Shown: positions 1 to 6,728 of the stretch, one piece after another
How positions within the stretch are numbered: the stretch's first letter is position 1
How the letters are laid out: each line of letters starts with the position of its first letter
Source of the DNA: an uncultured Lachnospiraceae bacterium
GTDB lineage: Bacteria > Bacillota > Clostridia > Lachnospirales > Lachnospiraceae
Length of the DNA stretch: 8,240 nt
Reading direction: 5' to 3'
Assembly: GCA_910587295.1 (NCBI GenBank)
Contig: CAJULP010000007.1
Location: forward strand, 1 to 8,240
Position numbers and translations under genes: made by a program
Notes under the pieces: model-generated
The model's database searches: none
What the model saw: the letters and a program-made list of their open reading frames with translations, nothing else
Told to the model about the DNA's origin: nothing

Positions 1-33
1 ACATGGTAAGTAATGCAGCCTATAACTTCTGAT

Positions 34-49
34 GGAGGGGGAATCCTCC
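34..49 (+). other. Short GC-rich hairpin in the left flank
   Basis: Arms GGAGG (34-38) and CCTCC (45-49) can pair around a 6-nt spacer, followed by a pyrimidine/AT-rich stretch. It could be a weak terminator of a gene ending left of the window. The stem is only 5 bp and there is no clean T-run, so this is tentative. No gene is visible in bases 1-146. Confidence 0.25.
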
Positions 50-101
50 TTCCGTTATATCTATATAGATTTATTAGATTGGACTTTGTAACTGTTAACC
101 G

Positions 102-133
102 GTAGTCATTTTTGACTACACCATTATTATACT
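102..133 (+). promoter_or_regulatory. Operator-like dyad and -10 upstream of the efflux operon
   Basis: A perfect 7-bp inverted repeat with a TTTT centre, GTAGTCATTTTTGACTAC, lies at 102-119. It is followed 8 nt later by a good -10 hexamer, TATACT (128-133). No good -35 hexamer sits at the normal distance, and the dyad occupies that place. This arrangement suggests a regulator-dependent promoter for the GyrI-like/ABC operon that starts at 147. The regulator itself (MerR- or TetR-type in comparable operons) is not in the window. The dyad is seen directly; the promoter role is inferred. Confidence 0.4.
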
Positions 134-146
134 AGGAGAAATAACT

Positions 147-602
147 ATGCAATATCAAGTCGAGATACGAGAAATTGAGCCTATTCGTGTTGCTTACATG
201 AAGTATAAAGGCATTGCTACCGAAGCAAACAGGGTATTTCCCAATGTTTTTAAGTCAATTCGCGGGAAAGTGAATAGTGCGCCGTTTTTTAGCTATTTAT
301 CCATGAACCCGGAAACAAAACAGGGAGAAATGGAATTGTGCGTACCCACCGCAGAAAACCCTGTTGGAAACGGTATTGAAGTAAAAGAAATGCCCCGCAT
401 AAAAGCGGTATGCGTTACTCATATCGGCTCTTATGAAACTCTTCCCTTGGCGTATGCTGCCATTGATAAGTATGCAGCAGATAACGGACTGATATTGACA
501 CCGCCATTTCGGGAAGTATTTATAAAGGCTCCCGGAATGTTTCTGAAAGGAAACCCGGACAAATATATCACAGAAATTCAATTCCCGATTAAGGGGGAAT
601 AG
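147..602 (+). CDS. GyrI-like small-molecule-binding domain protein
   Basis: A 151-residue protein made of a single GyrI-like/AraC effector-binding domain with no DNA-binding part. It starts at the ATG with AGGAG at 134-138, 8 nt upstream. Family-like stretches are the opening EIREIEPIRVAYMKYKG, the central VTHIGSYETLPLAYAAIDKY and the C-terminal FREVFIKAPG...KYITEIQFP. Such domains bind hydrophobic, often cationic drugs in transcription factors. Some stand-alone members are known to hydrolyse certain xenobiotics. The gene is followed 3 nt after its stop by an ABC ATPase, so it most likely senses, sequesters or modifies the compound that the transporter exports. Its ligand cannot be read from the sequence. 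The domain call is firm; the enzymatic versus binding role is open. Confidence 0.87.
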   Translation: MQYQVEIREIEPIRVAYMKYKGIATEANRVFPNVFKSIRGKVNSAPFFSYLSMNPETKQGEMELCVPTAENPVGNGIEVKEMPRIKAVCVTHIGSYETLPLAYAAIDKYAADNGLILTPPFREVFIKAPGMFLKGNPDKYITEIQFPIKGE

Positions 603-605
603 ATC

Positions 606-1556
606 ATGTATGCTATTGAAACAGAAAATATTATAAAGCAGTATAAAAATGGCGTGCAGGCACTTTCGGGCTTATCCCTTTCGGTTAAAGCCGGGGAAAT
701 TTTTTCACTATTAGGGGAGAATGGAGCGGGGAAATCCACCTTAATCCGCATATTGACAACTTATATACGTCCTACTTCCGGCAAAGTAACTATGCTGGGA
801 AGAAACATTTATACGGACGCTGCGTGGGTACGTTCACAGATCGCTTGTGTTGCACAGCAAACATCAATCGACACCCATTTGTCATTAGAAGAAAATATGC
901 TGTTCCAAAGCCGCTTATATAAAATCCCGAAAGCAGAAGCCAAAAAGAGAACGGAAAAACTCATTACGGATTTTGGATTGGAACGGTATCGGAAATATCC
1001 CGTATCATCTTATTCCGGGGGCGTAAAACGCCGCCTTGATATTGCCCTTAACATGATGTCAAATCCTAAAATCCTCTTTTTGGACGAGCCAACTGTTGGC
1101 ATGGATATTCAATCCCGTATTTCTATGTGGGAAATGATGAAACAAATCCGTAGTGATTTTGAAACCACTATTTTTCTCACAACACACTATCTTGAAGAAG
1201 CAGATAGTTTAAGTAATAACGTCTGTATTATGAAAGATGGAAAAGTTGTAAAGCAGGGGACACCAACTGAATTACGCTCTTTACTTCGGGAAAACACGAT
1301 ACGGCTACAATTCCATAATATTGAGGACGCAAAAGAATACATGGAGATATTAAAGAACTTTTTCCAGCAAGAAAATATGATTGTGCAAAATTCGACAGTC
1401 ATCATCCATTCACCTAATGCGCAATCAAATATGGAGTATATAATATCGTTTTTGGCAGAACGTCATATTCCCTTTCAAGGAATAGAAATTGCACAGCCAA
1501 CTTTAGAAGATGTTTTTTTACGGCTGACACAGAGCAGACAGGGGGAATGTATATGA
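606..1556 (+). CDS. ABC transporter ATP-binding protein, DrrA-type
   Basis: A 316-residue ATPase of a drug-efflux type ABC transporter. Visible motifs are Walker A GENGAGKST (Lys43), the Q-loop near residue 90 (VAQQTS), a signature loop in the variant form YSGGVKRRLDIAL near 137-149, Walker B ILFLDEPTVGMD with catalytic Glu161, and the H-loop TTHYLEEAD with His194. About 85 residues follow the nucleotide-binding domain, as in DrrA/CcmA-like ATPases with a C-terminal regulatory extension. An AGGGGG ribosome site at 592-597 precedes the ATG by 8 nt. The gene overlaps the permease start by 4 nt, so the two are translationally coupled. It energises export by the permease encoded next. The substrate is unknown; an antibiotic or other hydrophobic toxicant is likely from the family and from the adjacent GyrI-like gene. 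Confidence 0.93.
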   Translation: MYAIETENIIKQYKNGVQALSGLSLSVKAGEIFSLLGENGAGKSTLIRILTTYIRPTSGKVTMLGRNIYTDAAWVRSQIACVAQQTSIDTHLSLEENMLFQSRLYKIPKAEAKKRTEKLITDFGLERYRKYPVSSYSGGVKRRLDIALNMMSNPKILFLDEPTVGMDIQSRISMWEMMKQIRSDFETTIFLTTHYLEEADSLSNNVCIMKDGKVVKQGTPTELRSLLRENTIRLQFHNIEDAKEYMEILKNFFQQENMIVQNSTVIIHSPNAQSNMEYIISFLAERHIPFQGIEIAQPTLEDVFLRLTQSRQGECI

Positions 1557-2308
1557 GTGTATTCACAATTTTGTACCGAAATGTAAAATGGCGTTTTCAT
1601 AACTCATTTACCATTGTAATTACAATTTTGCAGCCTATCTTGTGGCTTGTGCTTTACAGTGCTGTTGCTGGGCAGACCATGAAAAATACAGGGATAGAAA
1701 ACTATACTGCATTTATTCTTCCCGGATTAGTGGTTTTAGTTAGTTTTTCTACTTGCAGCAGCAGCGGAATTATGAATTATATGATGAAGTCGGACGGTAG
1801 CTTTTATAGGGTATTGATTGCACCTATTAAACGAAGTTCTATTGTTTTAGGACAACTTCTTGAAGCGGTATTATGTACTTTCCTTGAAGTGGGAATAATG
1901 GGGTGTATTAGTCTGCTTTTTCATGTAAGGCTTGCCAGTGGTATAACAGGAATTTTTCTGATTTTGATACTGGTGTTTCTGACAGCATTTTTTATGGCGG
2001 GACTTGCTTATGGAATAAGTCTAATTCTGCCAAACGAGGTAATATATGAAACAGTAATGAACGCGATTGTATTACCTGTATTTTTTCTTAGTACAGCATT
2101 ATTTCCGGCAGACGGTATCAGCGGCATATTAAAGATTGCAATTAACATCAATCCATTCACCCATATGATTAACGTATTGCGTGATCTGATACTTTATGGA
2201 ACTGTCAACACAAATAGCACGGTATTTGTGTTCATGCTTTTTATACTTATGGGAAGTATCAGTTTTATTTGGGCTTTACATGGATTGAAAAAGGAATTGA
2301 GCCTATAG
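1553..2308 (+). CDS. ABC-2 type transporter permease
   Basis: Integral membrane partner of the preceding ATPase, about 251 residues. I place the start at the ATG at 1553, not the in-frame ATG at 1547. GGGGG at 1541-1545 is 7 nt from 1553 but only 1 nt from 1547, and 1553 gives the common ATGA overlap with the ATPase stop. The N-terminus is a short cytoplasmic helix (FTILYRNVKWRF). About six hydrophobic segments follow, with the family-typical NPFTHMINVLRDLILYG loop before the last helix. The length is normal for ABC-2 permeases of the DrrB/multidrug class, so the gene appears intact. It forms the channel of the exporter, presumably as a dimer with two ATPases. It is the last gene of the operon. 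Confidence 0.92.
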   Translation: MSVFTILYRNVKWRFHNSFTIVITILQPILWLVLYSAVAGQTMKNTGIENYTAFILPGLVVLVSFSTCSSSGIMNYMMKSDGSFYRVLIAPIKRSSIVLGQLLEAVLCTFLEVGIMGCISLLFHVRLASGITGIFLILILVFLTAFFMAGLAYGISLILPNEVIYETVMNAIVLPVFFLSTALFPADGISGILKIAININPFTHMINVLRDLILYGTVNTNSTVFVFMLFILMGSISFIWALHGLKKELSL

Positions 2309-2380
2309 ACGGATTTCTGACATATTTGGAATATGAATGTAACGCAGAAGTAAATGAGAGAAAATACTACAAAAGACAAA

Positions 2381-2417
2381 CCGCCGCACTGTGGCCATCA
2401 TCCGCCATATGCGGCGG
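2381..2417. terminator. Long GC-rich hairpin after the efflux operon, possible terminator
   Basis: CCGCCGCA (2381-2388) pairs perfectly with TGCGGCGG (2410-2417). After one bulged C, TGTGGC (2390-2395) pairs with GCCATA (2404-2409, one G-U), closed by an 8-nt loop: 14 pairs in all. On the + strand no T-run follows. On the minus strand the hairpin is followed by a T-rich stretch (complement of 2367-2380), so as an intrinsic terminator it fits minus-strand transcription better. It sits 72 nt after the permease stop and may still mark the 3' end of the operon. Confidence 0.45.
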
Positions 2418-2418
2418 T

Positions 2419-2450
2419 CTGCCGTTTCCGCAGGCAGGCCGGACGGCCTG
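2419..2450. repeat. Cluster of short inverted repeats
   Basis: Directly after the long hairpin, CTGCC (2419-2423) can pair with GGCAG (2433-2437). Overlapping that, CAGGCCG (2435-2441) and CGGCCTG (2444-2450) form a 7-bp inverted repeat around a 2-nt centre. The two structures are mutually exclusive. With the hairpin at 2381-2417 they make a GC-rich patch unlike the AT-rich efflux operon to the left, and may mark a junction between regions of different origin. The rest of the 384-nt gap holds the direct repeats at 2584-2619 and no convincing gene. Confidence 0.4.
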
Positions 2451-2583
2451 ATAAGGAAAATTAGTTGGAAAGCGGGGAAATCAGAGGTAATATGCTTACA
2501 CGGCGGTTTGCGTTTGTGCCGCCCCTATATCGGACGAATGGCGAAAAACTTTAGGGCTGATTTTGAAATTTCCGTACTGCATT

Positions 2584-2619
2584 TATGCCTTTCGCTCCAT
2601 TTTATATGCCTTTCGTTCC
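2584..2619 (+). promoter_or_regulatory. Direct repeats, putative LytTR regulator binding site
   Basis: TATGCCTTTCGCTCC (2584-2598) and TATGCCTTTCGTTCC (2605-2619) differ at one base, and their starts are 21 bp apart, two helical turns. LytTR-domain regulators such as AgrA, ComE and PlnC are known to bind pairs of direct repeats with this spacing just upstream of the -35 region. The pair lies about 75-110 bp before the LytTR response regulator gene, so autoregulation is the simplest reading. No strong -10 is visible downstream; weak AT-rich candidates lie near 2630-2655. The repeats are seen; the binding role is inferred. Confidence 0.6.
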
Positions 2620-2692
2620 CTGAATCCCAAAATAACAGAAAATCTGCCGATAAATTAAGTGAGGCTGAAACGGAAATCCGAGGTGATGAATT

Positions 2693-3409
2693 TTGAATGT
2701 AGCAGTGGTCGATGATGAGGAAGCCATCAGAGAGCAGATTGGCGGATTCATAAAAAAACGGAATCCCGGTTTTGATATAAGCGGTTTTGCCACGGGGGAA
2801 GGACTGCTTGCGGCGGGAAAGGATTTTGACATTATCTTCCTCGACATACAGATGGAGGGCGTGGGCGGCATTGAGGCGGCGAGGACACTCCGGCAGTCCG
2901 GCGTGGAAGCGGTGGTCATCTTCATTACGGGAATCAGGGAATATGTGTTTGAGGCTTTTGACGTGTCGGCGTTCCACTACCTGTTAAAGCCGATTGAGGA
3001 ACAGAAGTTCATGGAAGTGCTTGGCAGGGCGGCGGAGGAAGCCGGGAAAAGGAAGGGGCAGAAGGAGCGGCAGATATTCATACGGGCGAAGAATCAGGGG
3101 TATACGCTTAACCTAAACAGCATCCTGTATATCGAGAGCAGGGGGAAGAAGGTGGAGATCCACACCACGGACATGGAGGATGTCATAGAGTCATATGCCA
3201 CGATGGATGAACTGGAAGGGCAGCTTGGGGATGGATTTTACCGTTGCCACAGGGGGTATCTGGTCAACATGGCGCACATAGCGAGGTATGACAGTGACAG
3301 CATCTTCCTTTCCAGCGGCGAGAAGGTTTACCTGACAAGGAAGAAACATAATGAGTTTGTAAAGGCGTATATGTGGTATTTACAGAATGGAGGGGTGTCC
3401 TGTGTATGA
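2693..3409 (+). CDS. LytTR-family response regulator (AgrA-like)
   Basis: A 238-residue two-component response regulator. The receiver domain (about 1-115) has the acidic pair DDE at 7-9, phospho-acceptor Asp51 in IIFLDIQM, Thr79 and Lys99 of KPI. The LytTR DNA-binding domain (about 125-232) shows the typical IESRGKKVEIHT strand and the FYRCHRGYLVNMAHIARYD segment. The start is TTG: an in-frame stop lies at 2687-2689, and an AGGTG ribosome site at 2681-2685 is 7 nt upstream. The gene overlaps the sensor kinase gene, its evident partner. Phosphorylation by that kinase would control binding to direct repeats such as those at 2584-2619. Targets probably include its own operon. AgrA, VirR and ComE are characterised relatives by architecture, but orthology to any of them is not claimed. 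Confidence 0.93.
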   Translation: MNVAVVDDEEAIREQIGGFIKKRNPGFDISGFATGEGLLAAGKDFDIIFLDIQMEGVGGIEAARTLRQSGVEAVVIFITGIREYVFEAFDVSAFHYLLKPIEEQKFMEVLGRAAEEAGKRKGQKERQIFIRAKNQGYTLNLNSILYIESRGKKVEIHTTDMEDVIESYATMDELEGQLGDGFYRCHRGYLVNMAHIARYDSDSIFLSSGEKVYLTRKKHNEFVKAYMWYLQNGGVSCV

Positions 3410-4871
3410 AGTGGTGAGCGGCCTGCTGGAAGTGTTTTCTGCCATGTTCCAGGGATACTGCCTGCAGTATTTCTTTGGGAGTTTTTTGGACGGCAGGATA
3501 CGGAACCGGCGTATAAACGGGCTGGTAGCCGCAGTGCTGTATGGGATTCTGCGGTTAGGGACGGGAGCCTTCCTGCCGCAAAGGTATGGAAACCTTGGAA
3601 CCTTTGCAAAGCTGGCAGCGATCATGTGCATTATATCCGTGATTGCATTGATATTTTATTGGGCAATAGGGAAGATAACTTTATTTCTTGTACTTACCTT
3701 TATGGCTGTAAGTGAAATAAGTTTTTTCCTGTCCTATATGGTTTTCAGGTTGGAGGACAATCTGCTCAAGCTGTGGAACTGGTATGCCATAAACGGGTAT
3801 ATGACTTCTGCCAAAACATATAACATAGCCGTAATAACTGTGATTGGAATGAATGTTCTAAGGTGTGTGATTGCATCGGCATTATTATACTTCACTGTGA
3901 AAAAAATAGTGAAAGATTATCGGGAAAAGGATTATGCCATACATAGGACGGAACTGTTATTTATCCTTACACCAGGGCTTGCAGGACTGATGGTATGTAC
4001 TTTACTGCGTGTCACTATAGATACGGCAGAAAGCGGCGCACCGGAACTGCTGTATGACAGATACCCGTCACTGATAATCATTGTGCCTGTTATCCTGCTG
4101 CTATTACTGTTTTCCATTGTGTCCGGGGTAAAGCTCTTTCAGGACATGATCTGCTGGAACAGGGAAAAGAGCAGCCGGATCATTTTAGAAAATCAGGTCA
4201 GCAGCTTACAGGAGCACATGGGGGAGATGGAGCGTGTCTATTCCGGGATACGGGGGATGAAGCACGATATGAAGAATACAATCTCCCTCATCATGCAGCT
4301 TGCGTCCGGAAAGGAGGAAGAGCTACAAGCCTATTTGGAAGAACTAAACCAGACTATGGATAGGCTGGAGTTTCAGTTCAAGACGGGGAACACGGTCGTG
4401 GATACCTTGCTGAACATGAAATATCATGAGATCATCAGTATAGTGCCAGACTTGCGGATGGATGTGGAGTGGCTGCAGTTCCCTGATAAACTGTTCATCC
4501 AAAGTTATGATATCGGCATTATTTTAGGGAATGCGCTGGATAACGCAATGGAGGCGTGCAGGAAGCTGAAATCGAAGGAGCCGGATGCAGAAGCCTTTAT
4601 GCGCATCAGCTCATTCCAAAAGAGGGAACTGTTTTTCCTGAAAGTGGAGAACAGCTTTGACGGGCGACTGGTGCGGAGACGGCAGGAGGAATTCCCCATG
4701 ACGGATAAAGCAGACAGGGAGAACCACGGGATAGGGCTTGCGAACATCAAAAGCACGGCGGAGAAATATAGTGGGACAATGGATTTCAAGGTAAATGGCA
4801 GGGTGTTCATCCTGTCGGTGATGATGAAAAATGAAAGGAGAGAAGAAGATGGATTTTGGAGTGACAGGTAA
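3402..4871 (+). CDS. GHKL sensor histidine kinase, AgrC/HPK10-like
   Basis: Membrane sensor kinase of about 489 residues. I choose GTG at 3402, overlapping the regulator stop, because GGAGGGG at 3389-3395 sits 6 nt upstream. An ATG at 3387, which would overlap that ribosome site, gives 494 residues. The N-terminal half has six or seven hydrophobic helices and little extracytoplasmic sequence, as in peptide-sensing AgrC-type kinases. The phospho-acceptor lies in GMKHDMKN (His293 in the longer numbering). The ATPase domain has an N-box, GNALDNAMEA (Asn382/Asn386), and a G-box, HGIGLANIKS (447-456). It should phosphorylate the adjacent LytTR regulator. The signal is unknown: no AgrB/AgrD-like peptide gene is present here. 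Its 3' end overlaps the next gene by 23 nt. Confidence 0.92.
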   Translation: MYEVVSGLLEVFSAMFQGYCLQYFFGSFLDGRIRNRRINGLVAAVLYGILRLGTGAFLPQRYGNLGTFAKLAAIMCIISVIALIFYWAIGKITLFLVLTFMAVSEISFFLSYMVFRLEDNLLKLWNWYAINGYMTSAKTYNIAVITVIGMNVLRCVIASALLYFTVKKIVKDYREKDYAIHRTELLFILTPGLAGLMVCTLLRVTIDTAESGAPELLYDRYPSLIIIVPVILLLLLFSIVSGVKLFQDMICWNREKSSRIILENQVSSLQEHMGEMERVYSGIRGMKHDMKNTISLIMQLASGKEEELQAYLEELNQTMDRLEFQFKTGNTVVDTLLNMKYHEIISIVPDLRMDVEWLQFPDKLFIQSYDIGIILGNALDNAMEACRKLKSKEPDAEAFMRISSFQKRELFFLKVENSFDGRLVRRRQEEFPMTDKADRENHGIGLANIKSTAEKYSGTMDFKVNGRVFILSVMMKNERREEDGFWSDR

Positions 4872-5628
4872 ATCAGGAGGGTACTATCTGGCAGAGCAGT
4901 ATCGGAAGAATGCGGCAGGCAAGAGTGGGGGTGTGAGCTTTGCGGAGCTTGCGGCGGCAAAGGCGGCGGGGCAGTCGGATGTGTCGGGGATAAGTTTCAA
5001 GGATATGTGGCAGGCGAGGTTTCCGGGGGCATACTACCATACGGCAGATGCCTATAAAATTCCACAGGGCGCATGGCAAAGGTATGACTTTCCACATGAA
5101 AAGTTTTTCAGTGATGAGCTTGATGAATCAATTATAGACTGGAAGCCAACAGGGGTGGAACCTAAACTGACGGATGCGAGTGTACAGTCAAGGATAGATT
5201 CTACTCTTGGAAAGAAAGCAATTGTTGTTCCACCTGCATTGGAAGAAAAAATGAAAAATGACACAGATCTGGCACAACAGGTAATGGCAAAAGTGGAAAG
5301 TTTTATCATGAATGATCAGGCAACATTACCGCCAGGCAGAATATATTCCTGCGTGGTTGTACTGGATGAAAATGGAGAGATTGCCCATGCTGCAGGTTCA
5401 AGCGGCGGCGGTAATATATCCGGGCCGACAGAGGAAGAACTGCGTCAGTTCGAAGCGGAGCAGGCGGCAAAGAAGAAAAGGCGTGAGGAATATGCCCGCC
5501 TGAATGAGGAAAGCGCCCTGAAACGCAAGCTGATGGAGCAGGAAACAGATGCGAGATATTATCAGACCAGCATAACCAAAAAGGCAGTTTCGATTGTAGC
5601 TTATGAAGCGGCGGGCATTTTGAAGTAA
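4849..5628 (+). CDS. TCS-linked hypothetical protein with charged C-terminal helix
   Basis: A soluble protein of about 259 residues that I do not recognise with certainty. Similar Lachnospiraceae proteins carry only DUF labels (DUF6033 from memory, unchecked). I use ATG 4849, 8 nt after AAGGAG (4835-4840), not ATG 4831, which lies before that site. The N-terminus (MDFGVTGKSGGYYLAEQYRK..GVSFAEL) resembles the starts of the proteins at 5907 and 7627. The middle part includes FPHEKFFSDELDESIIDWKP and GKKAIVVPPALEEKM. A predicted beta segment SCVVVLDENGEI leads to a Gly/Ser linker. The end (about 193-245) is a highly charged, probably coiled-coil helix (EEELRQFEAEQAAKKKRREE). There is no signal peptide or membrane span. 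Its 23-nt overlap with the kinase gene implies translational coupling, so it is probably an output or accessory of the two-component system. Confidence 0.82.
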   Translation: MDFGVTGKSGGYYLAEQYRKNAAGKSGGVSFAELAAAKAAGQSDVSGISFKDMWQARFPGAYYHTADAYKIPQGAWQRYDFPHEKFFSDELDESIIDWKPTGVEPKLTDASVQSRIDSTLGKKAIVVPPALEEKMKNDTDLAQQVMAKVESFIMNDQATLPPGRIYSCVVVLDENGEIAHAAGSSGGGNISGPTEEELRQFEAEQAAKKKRREEYARLNEESALKRKLMEQETDARYYQTSITKKAVSIVAYEAAGILK

Positions 5629-5636
5629 AGCAGGAT

Positions 5637-5692
5637 ATGCCCGGACTTATCGTAAGGGGGCATGGGCGGCTCCGAATGACAGAGGAGCCGCC
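5637..5692 (+). promoter_or_regulatory. Two-hairpin repeated element, copy 1
   Basis: Hairpin A: ATGCCC (5637-5642) pairs with GGGCAT (5658-5663). Inside it, after a GGA bulge, CTTA pairs with TAAG around TCG. Hairpin B: GGCGGCTC (5665-5672) pairs perfectly with GAGCCGCC (5685-5692) around the 12-nt loop CGAATGACAGAG. Other copies lie at 5816, about 6958 and 7542. It begins 8 nt after the stop of the preceding gene. No intact gene directly follows: 72 nt after it there is a good ribosome site and ATG opening only a 7-codon frame. It could also act as the 3' hairpin of the preceding gene. Confidence 0.6.
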
Positions 5693-5764
5693 GTTGAAAT
5701 ATTTTTGAGGGATGATTCGTGTTATAAGCGGATGGCAGATTTTCAGCGAAGGGAGGTGTTTGTC

Positions 5765-5788
5765 ATGAAGTCTGACAGAGGAAGTTAG
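5765..5788 (+). pseudogene. Seven-codon ORF with strong ribosome site, eroded module start
   Basis: GGGAGGTG (5751-5758) is spaced 6 nt from ATG 5765, but the frame reads only MKSDRGS before TAG. The SDRGS end resembles the LNDRGA peptide that can be read through the repeated element, as if a fragment of another copy had been fused here. The best explanation is the relic of a family gene deleted between element copies 1 and 2. A functional leader peptide for the gene at 5907 is possible. Otherwise the 278-nt gap 5629-5906 holds only the two element copies. Confidence 0.3.
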
Positions 5789-5815
5789 GCGGTATGTTTA
5801 TATGAAGCAATAAAC

Positions 5816-5869
5816 TGCTCGGACTTATTATGAGAGAGCAGGCGTGGCTCTGAACGACAGAGGAGCTAC
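5816..5869 (+). promoter_or_regulatory. Two-hairpin repeated element, copy 2
   Basis: Hairpin A: TGCTC (5816-5820) pairs with GAGCA (5836-5840). Inside, after GGA, CTTA pairs with TGAG (one G-U) around TTA. Hairpin B: GTGGCTC (5844-5850) pairs with GAGCTAC (5863-5869, one G-U) around TGAACGACAGAG. Homology to copy 4 extends left to a shared TATGAAG at 5801. The ribosome site of the next gene (GGAGG 5892-5896) lies 22 nt beyond hairpin B. A position in the 5' leader of the 5907 gene suggests post-transcriptional control, but this is untested. Confidence 0.65.
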
Positions 5870-5906
5870 TATTAAAATAACTGATGACAATGGAGGATTA
5901 AAGAAA

Positions 5907-6728
5907 ATGAATGTAAATGGAATTAATTATAATACTGGAATCAACCCGAATTATATGACGGGTAAAAAGAGAGTTTTAGGTAAGAATTTTAATAATCAAA
6001 TAGAAGATATAAACAGAGGAAGTAAAGTGAATAAACCGTTGATGTCTTTTTCAAATCCAAAGACAGGGGAGAGCGTTGAGATACATCGTTCAGACATTTA
6101 TTCGGATGATACGCCAATTTACATAATAAAGGGCAAGACCGCAGAGGGAGAAGAATTTGAAAGGATGCACCATGCATGGATTATAGATCCAAGAAATTGT
6201 AGCTATGCTGAACTTATGATGCTTAATCAGGAAACGGGAAATACATCTTTAGGAGATAAGCAGAGAGCAGATATTCTGTTTGAAAAGACAGGAGCGAAAA
6301 GTTATTTAGATAAGGCAGACTACAGTGCGGCGATAAAGGAGGTTATGGAGGAATATAAAAGTTCCGGAAATTGGGACGCTTACCTTTCTATGGACAAGTG
6401 GCAGCAAAGTCTTAATGACTACACATCCGTGCCGGTGTATTTTGATCGCAGTATTATGGAACGAAATGGAGTGAAAGGTTCTTGCAGTTTTGCAACAGTT
6501 AAAACAGCAGAAGAAATACAAAACGAAATTGATGATAGAGTCAAAGCGGCAGAGAAAAATGGGCCAACTTTACGAGAGGCATTAGCAAATGCTTTTCCAA
6601 ATGCAGTAAATACTCTTTATAGTTTTGTGGGTTCTTCTGTGGTTATGACATTTGATGAATATGTGAAAGCGATGGAAGAAATGTTAAGAAAAAACAATGA
6701 AGAAGCTAATGTCTCTTTAATAAAATAA
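5907..6728 (+). CDS. Hypothetical family protein, C-terminus cut by frameshift
   Basis: Encodes 273 residues to the stop at 6726-6728. The chosen start is ATG 5907 with GGAGG at 5892-5896; an upstream in-frame GTG (5844) would translate hairpin B of the leader. I do not recognise the function. The opening MNVNGINYNTGINPNYMTGKK..G.NF resembles the starts of the proteins at 4849 and 7627. A beta-rich part follows (SNPKTGESVEIHRSDIYS, PIYIIKGKTAEGEEF), then DPRNCSYAELMMLNQETGN and mostly helical, charged sequence. No signal peptide or membrane span is evident. After the stop, the -1 frame stays open for 63 more protein-like codons (to 6916), so the gene is probably a frameshifted 336-residue protein. 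It is more AT-rich than the TCS genes to its left. Confidence 0.78.
   Translation: MNVNGINYNTGINPNYMTGKKRVLGKNFNNQIEDINRGSKVNKPLMSFSNPKTGESVEIHRSDIYSDDTPIYIIKGKTAEGEEFERMHHAWIIDPRNCSYAELMMLNQETGNTSLGDKQRADILFEKTGAKSYLDKADYSAAIKEVMEEYKSSGNWDAYLSMDKWQQSLNDYTSVPVYFDRSIMERNGVKGSCSFATVKTAEEIQNEIDDRVKAAEKNGPTLREALANAFPNAVNTLYSFVGSSVVMTFDEYVKAMEEMLRKNNEEANVSLIK

Noticed and set aside
1008..1052. YSGGV instead of LSGGQ in the ABC ATPase as a sign of inactivation
   Set aside because: Variants of this loop are common in DrrA-like ATPases, and Walker A, Walker B, catalytic Glu and H-loop are intact.
2391..2696. 101-codon + strand frame (and a 60-codon frame at 2269) between the permease and regulator genes
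   Set aside because: No ribosome site, unlike any protein I know; the longer frame runs through the hairpin cluster and the LytTR-type direct repeats and overlaps the regulator start.
2525..2977. Long minus-strand frames opposite the response regulator gene
   Set aside because: They are shadows of a strongly supported gene with intact receiver and LytTR motifs, and lack ribosome sites and plausible composition.
5851..5862. ACGA in the hairpin B loop as a mini-ykkC/guanidine-II riboswitch
   Set aside because: That motif needs two hairpins with short ACGR loops. Only one hairpin has it here, the loop is 12 nt, and copy 1 has ATGA.
5881..5887. CTGATGA downstream of copy 2 as a hammerhead ribozyme core
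   Set aside because: The required GAAA and cleavage-site strands with three stems are not present, and the string is absent from the other copies.
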